DNA of 64,000 nucleotides from Pomphorhynchus laevis (Eukaryota; Acanthocephala; Palaeacanthocephala; Echinorhynchida; Pomphorhynchidae). Position 1 is the stretch's first letter. Each line of letters starts with the position of its first letter. Shown here in pieces: positions 42,430 through 53,640 of this stretch. The notes below the pieces were generated by a model, which did no database searches, was not told the origin of the DNA, and saw only the letters and a program-made list of their open reading frames with translations. The DNA is taken from NCBI GenBank assembly GCA_012934845.2, contig WNNJ02002600.1, positions 1-64,000 of the forward strand, written 5' to 3'. Made by a program: the position numbers and the translations under genes.

Positions 42430-42689
42430 CATCAATATATCGAATTATATATGCAATTTAGATTTATCTTTTACACTGTTATGAACCAATTCGTATTCTA
42501 TCTAACTTAAAAATAAGTCACTTATAATTGGGCTACTATTACCTCCCATTAGAATACCCTTAATTTGACTAACTATAGATGTCCTAACTTTTAAATAATT
42601 TTGATTTATCAAAATATCTAAGGCTTCTGTTAAATTAATAGTATCCGTAAATTTATTTACTTTTATATCAATATTTTTTGAATTAGTTT

Positions 42690-43060
42690 TATTTACCTAA
42701 TGAGTTTTATTTACCTAAGCCCAAGCTTCTCTCGGCTCAGGTTAAAACGTAAAAAATAAATATGCAAATAAATGAAGAAAGGTAGTATTGTGTGTCTTAT
42801 TAACAGAAAGGGGATTTTATATACATTTACAGGCACTACATATGAACCTAGGCTTATGTACCTGAAACAGAAATGCAGCCAATGCAGAAAGGAACATAGG
42901 ATTATGGACATAGGCTTATTAACCTTGGGCATACTTATGAACTAAGGGCTAAAACATGATAAAAAGCAGTTCCTTCTGATGACCTCTAATCCTTATTCTG
43001 ATACATCGTTTATTATTTATTAGTCAATTCATAAAAATTGACTTTATTTTAAATTGAAAT
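42690..43060 (+). repeat. Foreign stretch ending in a Penelope tail repeat
   Basis: Starts around CCTAATGAGTTTTATTTACC, a short duplication of its own left edge. It holds unassigned DNA with repeated ACATAGGCTTAT and CCTAGGCTTATG. From about 42955 it shows the plus-strand tail signature AAACATGATAAAAAGCAGTT, CCTTCTGATGACC and the GTCAATTCATAAAAATTGAC hairpin. It interrupts the minus-strand Penelope copy. Confidence 0.6.
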
Positions 43061-43889
43061 TTTAAATTTTAACTCAATATGAATTATATGAAATCAATTA
43101 TAAAATTATAAATATAATTATAATCATTTATAATTATTTTATTATTTATTATTTAACAATTTTAATTTTATTTATTATTTAGTTTAATTGATAAATAATT
43201 GAATATACGTATTCTTAAATATAACTTTATTTTTAATATCTGATTCAATCTTTATACTCTTTATATCCGTTATAGAAAAATGAATTGTAAAAATTGTTTC
43301 TAAACTTAAATCTTCACGATCATATGTTGCGTTTACATTTATATAATTATTGTTTACTCTTCCATCAGTATATCATAATAAAGCTTTTTGCATATGAAGA
43401 CAAAGTTATTACTAGCTTTATCAATAGTTGTTATTATATAGTTATCCTTTAATTTAGTAAGTTCTTTATACATATCTTTATTAATTTTATCTTTCCTTTT
43501 GTAATTGTTTGTTATTTTCATTTTATTTTTAATTTTATCAAATATATAATCTTTCCAAATGTTTATCTTAGATATATTCGAGCTTTCACTATTAATCAGC
43601 TTACTAAAGTAATCATTTAAGTTATTATATAACGAATTGTAAATTTTATTTTTGTCGTTGTTATTATTTAATCTATATTTATACCCTTTTGATAGCAGCT
43701 TTCTTAATTCACAATTTTCAATTAATTCTAGATTATGAGTGCGTATATGTTCATTTATTTTATCGAAATTAAGACTTCTGCAAATACAATCTGTTTCTAT
43801 TATGCTTCTAATATCATCATTACATATTGATTTCAATTCTTTATTATAATTAAAAATTTTCCGTCCTAATAGTGGTATCAACTTATACC

Positions 43890-44520
43890 TTATTTTAGGA
43901 ATATATTTACTTAAATCTGATCATATATTTTCTTTATTTTTATAATTATTTAAAAGTCCTTCTATATTTATGTTGTAAAAACATTTGTTAAAATTTTATG
44001 GTTAGTCTATATTTTTCTTGTTATTATAAGCATTTGCTTCCGATTATAGTACTTTATATTAAAATAACTGTATATTATACAACTTGATTTAATCTTTGAT
44101 TTATTGAACAAATGATATTTTTAGAAAAACTTCTTATATTTACATAAAGATCTTTTAGCTTAATTCCATGGGCACATGGAATTAAGCGTTTTAATCCAAA
44201 CATTTTATTTTTCTAATAGTTTTTGATTTAATATTGATATGTTTTCTTCGATAATATGTTCTAAAATAAATAATTTACAGTATCCTATATCATGTCCTAT
44301 TAATCTCATATGTTTATGAAATATAGTTTGACTATTATGCTGTGTATTATATATGTGTTACCTAAACCTAGTTTTTAAAGTTTGATACGTTCCTTCTACA
44401 TATTACAGTCCACATAGCATTTCTGACACTTAAGTTTATGAAGTTAATTCATAGAATAAAACACATTTTAAAAATAAGTGATGTTGATCCATTTTTTATT
44501 TTGAATTTTGTTGCCAGATT
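43890..44520. other. A+T-rich region with a 13-bp-arm hairpin
   Basis: Possibly the outer part of the minus-strand Penelope copy. The hairpin GCTTAATTCCATG/CATGGAATTAAGC is at 44158-44187. No open frame. Confidence 0.45.
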
Positions 44521-44720
44521 AAAATAAACTAATTTAATTTTATATTTTGCTAGCTGTTGCCACCAGCATCATCAGAAACAAATTGTATGAAATTTTAAAC
44601 AAATCTAAAACACAATTTGCTCTGAAAATTTTTTCAAGATGAAAGCTTGCGAAATATAAAATCAGCTTGCGAAATATAAAAATAAATTAGCATTTTATTT
44701 TAATCTAAAATTCCAAATTG
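44520..44720. repeat. Inverted pair element A with CTGATGA-type core
   Basis: Minus-strand CTGATGATGCTG..CAGCTAGCAAAAT at 44544-44575, with a GCTG/CAGC stem, and an inverted partner of its outer part (GCGAAATATAAAA..AAATTAG) at about 44650-44710. It resembles the terminal hammerhead-type motif of Penelope elements, with GAAA changed to CAAA. Confidence 0.5.
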
Positions 44721-44721
44721 G

Positions 44722-44749
44722 AAACACATTTATCTAGATAAATGTGTTT
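44722..44749. repeat. 28-bp perfect palindrome
   Basis: AAACACATTTATCT followed immediately by its exact complement, with no loop. It stands alone in A+T-rich DNA. Confidence 0.9.
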
Positions 44750-44951
44750 AGATTTATTAATTCTGTAGCGTAAACGTTTTTACAAAGAACTCTTTCGTTC
44801 AATGCTTATTGTATTATAGCTATATATGAGGATTTTTTAAGTTTTTAAATTTATCAAGTAATTTTATAGCTAATTATTTGGTTGTGCTGATAGTTTAAAA
44901 ATTAGTGTAGAAAACCATTTTGCCGCACAAAAAACAGAAAGTTCATATTAA

Positions 44952-45170
44952 GCTTTCGGTAATCGTCTGTTACCATCATCAGAAAATCTAGAAAAAAAAA
45001 CATAAAAGTTAAATATAATGACAATATGTATTGGTAATTAGTGAAATTACTTTGGGACTCGTTAGAACACTTAAGGTGTTTGGAGTTTCAAAATAATTTC
45101 ATGTTTTCAAACTTTTATGTTTATTTTATTCTAGATTTTCTGATGATGGTAACATACGATTACCGAAAGC
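44952..45170. repeat. Inverted pair element B with hammerhead-like cores in both arms
   Basis: Arms at about 44952-45010 (minus) and 45112-45171 (plus) are inverted copies. Each reads CTGATGAT, a GGTAA/TTACC stem with a seven-base loop, then GAAAGC. That is CTGATGA, stem II and GAAA in the correct order with one extra T, at 44952-44982 and 45140-45170. The spacer is about 100 bp. Stems I and III cannot be assigned with confidence. Confidence 0.6.
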
Positions 45171-45264
45171 TAATTATTTATTAATTTTATAGTTAGTATT
45201 ACTATATTAATATAATAATATTATATTATAATATAATATTATATTATAATGTATTATATTTTTT

Positions 45265-45470
45265 ATTACATAGTTTTATTGAAATAAAGAACATAATTTT
45301 TCTTTATTTAAAAAATTAAATATTTTGATAGCTCTTGATATTATCAGGATCACAATAACAATCTTGTAATCCTAATATTGTAATCCTGATGATATCAAGA
45401 GCTATCAAAATATTTAATTTTTTAAAAAGAAATTATTTTCTTCTTTGTTTCAATAAAACTATATAATAAA
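45265..45470. repeat. Inverted pair element C, about 86-bp arms
   Basis: Arms about 45265-45350 and 45383-45470 share AGTTTTATTGAAAYAAAGAA..AAATATTTTGATAGCTCTTG ATAT..ATCAGGAT in inverted orientation, with a 32-bp spacer. The inner end again carries CTGATGAT, a GATA/TATC stem and AAAA. A hairpin MITE or a Penelope-derived fold-back. Confidence 0.75.
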
Positions 45471-45887
45471 AAATTAATTGAATTTTCAATACGTTATATT
45501 TTTTAGTTTAAGAAATTGTTATAAATCAGGCCGTACAAGCGAAATCGAATTAAAATATTAGTAAGTATTACTATTACAAAAATATATTAAATATTACTTG
45601 TATTTCTAGTAAGTGATCAGTACAAAGAATCGAAGTTAGTATTACCATACTAATAAGACTCAAAATTACAATTGATAGCATTGAAATTTCCGTAAAATAA
45701 AAATAAACGTTACACGAAACGTTAGCGATTCAAACCTTTTCAACGAAAATAAAGAATCCTTCTAAATAGCTACTTCAGTTGTTGAAGAAGAATCCTTTTA
45801 ATAGTACCTTAGCATTTTGGTTTAGAAATTCTCGTTTTGGTATTTTCCGACAAAGAATTCACTGTAGAGCATCCTAAGCCTACCTAC

Positions 45888-46071
45888 TTATAATTATAGG
45901 CAATATTTTTGCCATATAGATGAGAGCGAGAAAGTAGACTATATTTAAATGCTATTTCGATGGGTAAAGGTTGTTTGGATAAGAAGTTTATTTGTGCGTG
46001 GAAAATTAAAGCTATTATCTGATCTTCACTTGATTGAATTGACAAATGTAAATAATGCGAAAGAATCGATT
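45888..46071 (-). CDS. Candidate exon of an unrecognised gene (second block)
   Basis: 184 nt, acceptor TTCTTTCGCAG, phase 1 in, donor AA|GTAGGT, phase 2 out. It is open for 60 codons and reads SILSHYLHLSIQSSEDQIIA, LIFHAQINFL and SLLSRSHLYGKN. Joined to the block at 46209-46265 it continues a helix-rich protein. Residue composition is convincingly coding, but I do not recognise the family. If the exon is read through, it ends at a TAG just after the donor. Confidence 0.45.
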
Positions 46072-46208
46072 CTGCGAAAGAATTCATCATTAAATGGTTA
46101 AACGAAATGGAAATAGTTTATTTACATTGTATTTAGTAAAGATTATCATACAAATGCTGATGATTTTCCCTCTTATGATGTTTATTTAATAGTAATATGC
46201 GGATTCAC

Positions 46209-46265
46209 TGAATTCGGGAAAGACAATTTTAAATAAATTCACAAATTTATCCACTTCAGGCAAAA
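46209..46265 (-). CDS. Candidate exon of an unrecognised gene (first block)
   Basis: 57 nt between a TTATTAG acceptor and an A|GTGAAT donor, phase 1 in and phase 1 out, so it fits the next block exactly. It reads LPEVDKFVNLFKIVFPEF. Short, but the matched phases and amphipathic pattern support a real exon pair. Confidence 0.4.
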
Positions 46266-46391
46266 CTAATAAACACTTATGTATAATTGAAATATCAATA
46301 AGTTAATCTACATGTTCAGTAAAGCTGACCAAAAACATTGAGAGCTCATATTATCATGAGTTCTCAATACGAGTTCTCAATACGAGTTCTC

Positions 46392-46408
46392 AATATATTA
46401 TATATATA

Positions 46409-46458
<50 letters not shown>

Positions 46459-46460
46459 TA
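46392..46460. repeat. (TA)n microsatellite
   Basis: About 60 bp of alternating TA, preceded by three GAGTTCTCAATAC copies at 46356-46391. The IYIYIY frame across it is not a protein. Confidence 0.95.
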
Positions 46461-46469
46461 TATATCAAT

Positions 46470-48070
46470 ACATTAATATATTACCAAAATGGTTATATTT
46501 ATCATAATAATATTACCAAAATCGTTCAGCTATTATTAAAATAATAAAACTGTTTCCACTCAGCGATAAAAACTGTGCTTAATAAAATGAGCACAAATTA
46601 TGGCCACATGTTTTATTGCCGCAACCAAAACACATATTGTACCAATCTTCATATCAAGAGTATATAAATGTATATTAATTTATATTAACTTAAATTGTTT
46701 TTAGTTTATAATATAATCAATTATTTATTATATAATCAATAATTTTCCTTAAATACCTTTAATATAGGTATAAGAAATATTACCTTAAATATAAATAAGG
46801 TATACATAAGGTAATCAATATCTTAAAAATAATTAAATTATTTTATAATTTATTAATTACATTGTAAAGTATAATACTTTATGTTAATTTTTTTTAAATA
46901 ATGTCGATGATATTATCATCATACCATCGATAAACTGTCTACGTCATGTATGTCATGACGTGAAGTCCTGTTATAAATCAATTGTTGACTTATCAACAAT
47001 CGATAAGTTAACCATGATAAGTTACTGCTTTACCTAAAGCAGTAACTAAATATCCTTAAAACGACATTGAAAGCCGTTATTATGAGATATTTACAAATGA
47101 TTTATAATATTTTTAAATAAATATAAATTATTAAATAATCAAATTTATTTATATTGAATAAATTATTAATATATAATTATTAAAAAAATTATATAAAAGA
47201 TTATATATAAATAGATAATGTATTATTTAAAAGAAATGAAAGACATTTGAAAAATGTCTTCAAGTAAACCCGAAACTTCAAAGTTCAGGTTTTTAATTCT
47301 TAATTTTAAAATAATAAAAAATTATGAAATTATATTATTATAAATTATAATATTATAAAATATTATGAAATCATAATATTAACACTATATTTTAATTATA
47401 ACACTAAACGTTCAATTTTACAAATTTATAGTTCCATTTGAATTAAACTATAAATTTTATATTCTCAAATTAGTTAATTTAGTGAGTGAATTTGATTTTT
47501 AAAATTTAAATAAAGAGCGCAATTTCATTGAAAAATAATAATAAATTATTTTTATTATTTAAATAATAAAAAATGTTCTGTAAAATTATACATTTAATAA
47601 ATATGTGTGTAAATATAAATAAAAATATATGAATAAATAAAAATAAATATATGTGTTTTTATAATAAAAAAAGTTTTTGAATTTAAAGCTTTGATTGAAA
47701 ACATTAAAACATTCATTATTGTTATTCGAATCTAAAATCTAGCCTCAATCAAATCACTAGGACAATGTTTCTTCATTGTAAACCTTCTTAATACTTAAGA
47801 TAACATTAGATAGTGTAAAATATACTAAATATTTTGATTCTTTAAGCTTATTGTGAGCTCAATAAAATTTAACACAGTAGCTCGTGAAAAAAAGACAACT
47901 TTTCCCTTTTCCCTAAAGCAGTTTATGCTTTAGATGTTGTTTTGGTTTAGTCTTTGACTTTTGGATCTTTTTAGACCAAAAAGATTTGGTCTAAAAACTT
48001 TTTTGAACCCCAAAAAAAATCGAAACATTTGCACACATTCTGACGGCCAACACTTCATGTTTCTTCTTCC
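46470..48070. other. A+T-rich region with several hairpins
   Basis: Hairpins at 46981-47000, 47020-47047 (13-bp arms), 47240-47260 and 47968-47997 (13-bp arms). A 30-codon minus-strand frame near 46567-46659 (MKIGTICVLVAAIKH) could be a leader exon but is not supported further. Confidence 0.4.
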
Positions 48071-48081
48071 TTACCCTAACC

Positions 48082-48500
48082 CAGTGTTTCTCAAACTGTG
48101 CTCCCCAGACATTTGTTAGGTGCACCCTGAACATTTCTTTATATTTTAGAAATTAGAAATTTTGCTAATATTAATTTGTTTTAGAATTGCTATCTAATGT
48201 TAAAAATTTATATAGTTTGAACTTATGATTCTATGTAACAATAAAATTATTTACTCTATTTCACGAATTTATATTCTTACGCATAATGCATTTATTTTTT
48301 GTTCAAATTTTTGCTTTAATATTCCATATAATGTTTTAATCTAATAATTTTTTTAGGAAATCTAGAGATTATCAAAGTTCTACAAAAAAGTCTGATGATA
48401 TTCCATTAATCAGCTCTCGAGCTTTCTTATTTTCTGGTGCGTTAGAAAAACACTGAAATCTTACAAGTGCGCCTTGACACCCAAACGTTTGAGAAACACT
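48082..48500. mobile_element. hAT-like MITE
   Basis: Terminal inverted repeats AGTGTTTCTCAAAC (left, 48083-48096) and GTTTGAGAAACACT (right, 48487-48500). The flanking 8-bp copies CCCTAACC (48074-48081) and CCCTCACC (48501-48508) match at seven positions. The CAGTG-type end and 8-bp duplication are typical of hAT elements. The 419-bp interior has no transposase. Confidence 0.7.
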
Positions 48501-48639
48501 CCCTCACCAAGAAAATAATTCCAGGCGGTTCCATTTTGCTGTTGTCGCTTTCATTTTTGTTTTGAATAAAACTTTCATAAACGTCATTATTGAGATAAAA
48601 TGTACTATTTTGTTTCAAATATTTCTAAATAATTAAAAA

Positions 48640-51600
48640 AATGAAAAATGTGAAGCACTTTCGGAGCTTCAAAGGATCTCATGGAAGCGCAATTACAAGC
48701 AAACTTAACGGAATTGCAGGTTAGTGAATTCATTTTCCATAAAACATATTCTATGGAGGAACTTCCTCCACTCAAAAACTCGGTTAACATAATTGTCATA
48801 ACACAATCTGTTGCAATGGATACGAAGAACCATTTCAACTGCTTCCTGAGAAGTTATATAGAAAAATTTCCGAAGAACATAATTCTTTTTAATTTTGCCA
48901 AGAGAGTTGGCACTAGCTAACATGTGTCTTTCGTGTCTGAAGACCTGGCGAAAGACTACATCAAATTCGGTCAACGACAACTGAAATATTCAGCTATAAT
49001 AAGTTTTAAGCCTATACAGGCAACAATTAAGATCGCCAATATACTTTAATCCTTAGATGAAAAAGATATTCGTGAACTCCAAGCCGAATTCCAGCTGTCC
49101 AACTTACGATTTATTAAAACGAAAAATAACTCACCTCTACCGATCGCTTTTGCGAACACTAACTTGGACAATGCCTGTCTTCTTGCTAATTCCAACCCCT
49201 TCCTGGGTTGGAATTTGCAATTCATTCTCATTAGCAAGGACGAATATACATATCCACACTGTATCACACTGATAGTGAACCAGTGCCACAGCCTGGGGGC
49301 ACTGGGTTTCGTCTTGCACAAATAAAGGATGCTGTGGGATCTGCGCCTCACAGGACCAAGATCATCCTATCTCATGCAGCATTGCTCCATGTTGCCTAAA
49401 TTGCAAACAACAGCACCCGGCGTGGTCTCGAAAGTGCTCCAAATTTAAGGAGTACCAAAAAAGGCACGTAACTGCTGCAACGATATGTTCCAAGACTACC
49501 ATTCATAGCTATAACGGGACCGCCAGTGACACTGGGCTGGCCATTAAAGATGTCATGGGAATTATAGATACTAAAATCTCGGAACAAATGGCGTCCATAA
49601 TGAAGCTTCTAAAGAAATTATCTGACGTCATCCTTAAGCCAAACATTGAAGCAACATCCGAAACCAAAAAATCAAACAGGCGTGCCTCATCTACAAAAAC
49701 GGCACCCTTCAAACTTCCAAGACAAAATGCGGGTAATAAAGCGGCATCGCTGTCAGTAACACCAAAGAAACTGGTGTGTATGAATTCATTATGGGCAGTC
49801 GCTACACAGAAAAATGAAGAAAATACCCGTTTCAAATGCTTTCTCCTGTTGGAACAAAAGGTGGAAAGAACGACCTTTCCGCCTCTGATTCCGACTAGTC
49901 GAAAGGCATTCCACTCCAGCTAAACTAACACAATGGTAAGTAATCAAGAGTCTTTTTCACTGAATATCCTTCAGTGGAATTCGGAAGGTGCTTCCGCCCC
50001 CTTTTATCTGGTAGAGATGCAGATGTTATAGTCCTTCATGAGACGCGGTCTATCCGTATCCCTCAGGACATTACTTGATTTATCCCCAAACACATATGTA
50101 TCCACTATTTTCCGTACATAATTCCACCTCACTCATCTCAATCTCAAGGTCTTTTAACCCTAGTGAAGAGCTCCTTAAGATCATTCCTCTTGCTAAACTA
50201 TTCTTGTCCAGCCGTCTTGTTTTGCTATATCACTCTGTAAAAACGGTAAACGCATTAGTATAGCCAATATCTATATTAGGTCAGGAGAGATTCACAATAA
50301 CCGTGACCTCCTCGATCGTATATTGGGTAGCGGTTATGACATGTTACTTGGTGACTTCAACGACAGAAGTGGCCGTTGGATCAATGCAGCATTCCGCAGA
50401 GCAAGGAACGACTATCTTATTCACAAACCACCTTCCCCTACCTTTCATTGCTCAACAACAAATTCTCTCCTAGACATATTACTGCTACACAAGATGTGGT
50501 TGCTAAAACCAATCTGAACAGAGTAGTCGCGTCAACATCAGATCACCTCTCATGACCTAATTCGTTGGCGGATAGAGGAGGATACGTTGCTTAGGAAAAG
50601 ATTCCACTTTGATCCTATCAGAGTGGCCTTCTTTCAGGCAGCTATCCAACTCTTTCCCCGAATTGGTAATGAGAGTCCAACCGAATTTAATACCTACCTC
50701 TCCTCACAAGCTACCGCGCTTTTATCGACTACCTATCAAGGTCGCATTTACAATCCCACTCCAACAAAGATCAAAATCCTGCCCAAAATGCTTCGCCTTC
50801 CCAATCTCTCTGTTGCCTCCAGACAAGCCCTCTCGAATGAATACTGGAGCACTAGATATAGGTTTCAGCTGAGTAAGGATAGGGCAAGCATTGCTCACCT
50901 TAACCCTTCTCAGTCTTCCTTCTGGAAGATATCCAAGAAGGGGAAGTTTGTCTGTTGGAAGGATAGAGCATTGGGCTAGATTGGTAGTATAGGCCCAGAC
51001 AGAGTATTGGAAGAGTCACTATCCTTACATAACTATGGAGCCACTCAATCTCCCAAACCAATCCCGTCTTAGGGTGGCTTCAAAAGCAGGGACTTATCTT
51101 TTACATATATTCTAAATATCTGGGGTCCACTTCCGGGCATCTCCAAATTCGTCGCTCCACTATCTTCTCGGGTCTGTCAGCTTTTGACAGCCGATCAAAG
51201 AAGAGAAGTGGCCGTCACAATGCTTTTAGCGTCACCATCCGATATAGTCGGCATCAATATTAGTCGTAGAATTTTTTACCCAAACGTAGTTCGGTCTCTT
51301 GTCCTAAAGACCTGCGGACTATTTCCATTTAGAATTCCCTCGTGTCGATCTATGAGAAATCGCTTGCGCGTAAAATCCGCGATCATCTAAGTAGGCGAAA
51401 CTTAATCCCATCAGGTTTCCATAGGTTCATCAAAGGTCGCTCGGTCCATTCAGCAGTAGGTGAACTGCATCAGTTCTATCGGGAGAATAGCCATCAACTT
51501 GCTGTGGCTGTTTTCCTTGACTTTTCTGCTGCATTTGACCGCATCTCCATACCTTTTATTATCTCTTCTCTCAGGTCCCTCGGGTTGCCTGCGAGAATTG

Positions 51601-52255
51601 TTAACAGGGTGGAGATACTGCTGTACACCAAGCGATTGTATTATGAAGATGACCCTCATGCGCGTCAGTTCTACCCTATTACGGGTGTGCCTCAAGGCTC
51701 CCCACTTTCTCCTATCGTATATCTTGCTGCATCCATTGTGCTATTGCAGGTGGTCGTCTTTTATGGTACTCCTGGATTACACCGTTACGTTGAATTGGTC
51801 TGCGAAAGCTGACCTGGATAGACTTAAACGTATCCTGGAGGGAGCTAGGTGGGTCCTAAAACGGGCTCAGCATCTGTCATTAAATGGGAAAACCCAAATG
51901 CGCCTCTAGAGTACTTGGTCTATCTCGGGATTAGTCTTCTTTTCGAGAGGACGTCCCCCTGAGCAAAGACTAAGGTTTCTCAAGCTCCTCATCTCGAGAT
52001 TACCGAGCATAGTATGTCTCGATTGGATTCTTCGGGGGGGGTGAAAGACCCTGGATGGTTCGGTCAGAGATCAGCGTGTTGGATTGGCTGGAGGGCTAAG
52101 ATGCCGCTGGACCTAAGGACGTAGAATTGGAGAAGACGACTGACTGGAACGACCAGATTGTTTTTCACGTAAATTCTTTTTTTTCGGCATTTTTCTTTTT
52201 TAATTTTTTTTATCGGTTATATAGTGTTTTAAGAAAATCTTTATTATTATTAAAT
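48640..52255 (+). mobile_element. Decayed LINE copy, jockey/I-like family, diverged ORF1
   Basis: ORF1 remnants lie at 48681-49923, with weaker similarity to the intact copy's ORF1 than ORF2 shows. ORF2 begins near 49933 (SFSLNILQWNSEGAS, then frameshifted). The endonuclease piece is at 50323-50517 (GDFNDRSGRWINAAFRRARN), further pieces at 50587-50979 and 51184-51390, and RT at 51342-51812 (FLDFSAAFDRI, GVPQGSPLSPI). A deletion after SPIVYLAASIV removes the YADD block. The 3' end at about 52235 reads AAGAAAATCTTTATTATTAT. Confidence 0.85.
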
Positions 52256-52859
52256 ATTTATAAAAATTTAAAACGTAGGCGAACATTTTAAACAGCTTTT
52301 AGTATAATGGGCTTCGAAAGGGTTATGGTTGATTCGGTCACTTTGTTGAAATGGAAGAAGGCAGCTGATTTTGATTTTTAGAAAACGTTTTATCTCGTCT
52401 CGTTTATTAATTAAGATTTTATTTTTGCTGAATAAAATGATTAACATTTAATATTTAAATGACGTCAACCTGGATTGGAACTTATCAAATGTTTTTAAGG
52501 CGAGTATGCCGACTACTATATTATTATGGTTCGTGGTGTGACCTATCAATTCACCCTTTATTAGAAACCTTTAACTTATATAAAAATATCATGACATTTT
52601 GATATAATATAACATATTTTGACATAACCAATAGTTGTATCAATAATACAAATACTATTATTTGTATATCATCTTTCGGCTTAAAACAGTAAGAATTTTA
52701 TGTATGTATTTTTATTCTAAATAAATACATACAGTAGAATATGCAGCAAGAAATAAAATGCGTAAAAAACTGAAAATATAAATATAGGAGAACAAGAGTC
52801 ATAAAAATATACAGTCATTATATTGTTATAATAACATGTAATAATTATATTTAAGATCC

Positions 52860-53640
52860 TTCTAGATCCCAAGCCCTTTTTTGTCTTCAATTTTGTTCTC
52901 GATATACCTTAAGTTATTTGTCGATTGGCATTAGAATAAAATGCGTACTTTGCTATGATGATCGTATGATTCTGTTAAAATCAATCTTCTTCGCAAATAT
53001 TTTTAAACACCCTCTTCGTTTTTGTGTATCTAACCCGTTCAGTGTTAATATTAATAAGTTCCTGGTTGTAAAATTTCGGTAGGCTGGATGCTTCCGTCCC
53101 AGTGATCATCTTAATTATCAAACGGAAAACTTGGAGTTCTGCAAAAGTAATGGGTGGGTTATCAGGGAGTTTTGCTTACTTCAACGTAGTCGTTTACTAA
53201 ACACAGATTCCAAATAGCAATAGGAACGTCATGTCCGAAACAGGGTCATTTAAAGGTGATCTTTATTTACCAGTATTATAATCTGACCGTAAATCTTTCA
53301 ACTTTCATCAAATTAGACAAATGACTTTGGGCATTTGCCTATTATATACTCGAAGCATTAAATCTCGAGCACACTCGAGCTTTTCTTTGAAAAACAGGGC
53401 TTTTTAACTTACTCCCGTATATACTCAACTGCACAGGAGATCTTCAACTACAACATTGCGATCGTTGGTTTGGAGATCATCAGTACATGTGTATCACGAT
53501 AAATGTTGTAATTAAAGCATTCCGTTGCACAAAATATCCAGCCTTAGCGTAAGCATTCTGTGTAAGGAGAATCGTGACTCACTGCTACACGTATTCGCTT
53601 GTATTTTTTTTATCAAGACTGTCTCCTCTATCTCAGATTG
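52860..53640 (-). other. Region of balanced composition with open segments, unassigned
   Basis: Stands out from the A+T-rich surroundings. On the minus strand, frames of 30-64 codons stay open. About 52983-53170 reads LPDNPPITFAELQVFRLIIK, then MITGTEASSLPKFYNQELIN. Near 53520-53640 a frame has IEETVLIKKIQANTCSSESR. The pieces do not join into one frame and I recognise no family. It could be a decayed element or exons of an unknown gene. Confidence 0.3.

Larger units (their letters stand above)
41700..43885 (-). mobile_element. Penelope-like element, minus strand, interrupted twice
   Basis: Inverted copy of the same family. A 175-codon N-terminal frame is intact at 43354-43881 (IPLLGRKIFNYNKELKSICN, then LKDNYIITTIDKASNNFVFI). 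The RT core at about 41700-42640 is split by the tandem insertion 41803-42429. A second foreign stretch, followed by a plus-strand tail repeat, occupies about 42690-43060. Of the dead copies it keeps the best N-terminal region. Confidence 0.85.

Noticed and set aside
41944-42435. Repeated 77-78 codon minus-strand frames
   Set aside because: By-product of the 258-bp tandem unit, which is a multiple of three. No family resemblance.
46338-46544. Frame with IYIYIYIYIY
   Set aside because: Translation of a (TA)n microsatellite.
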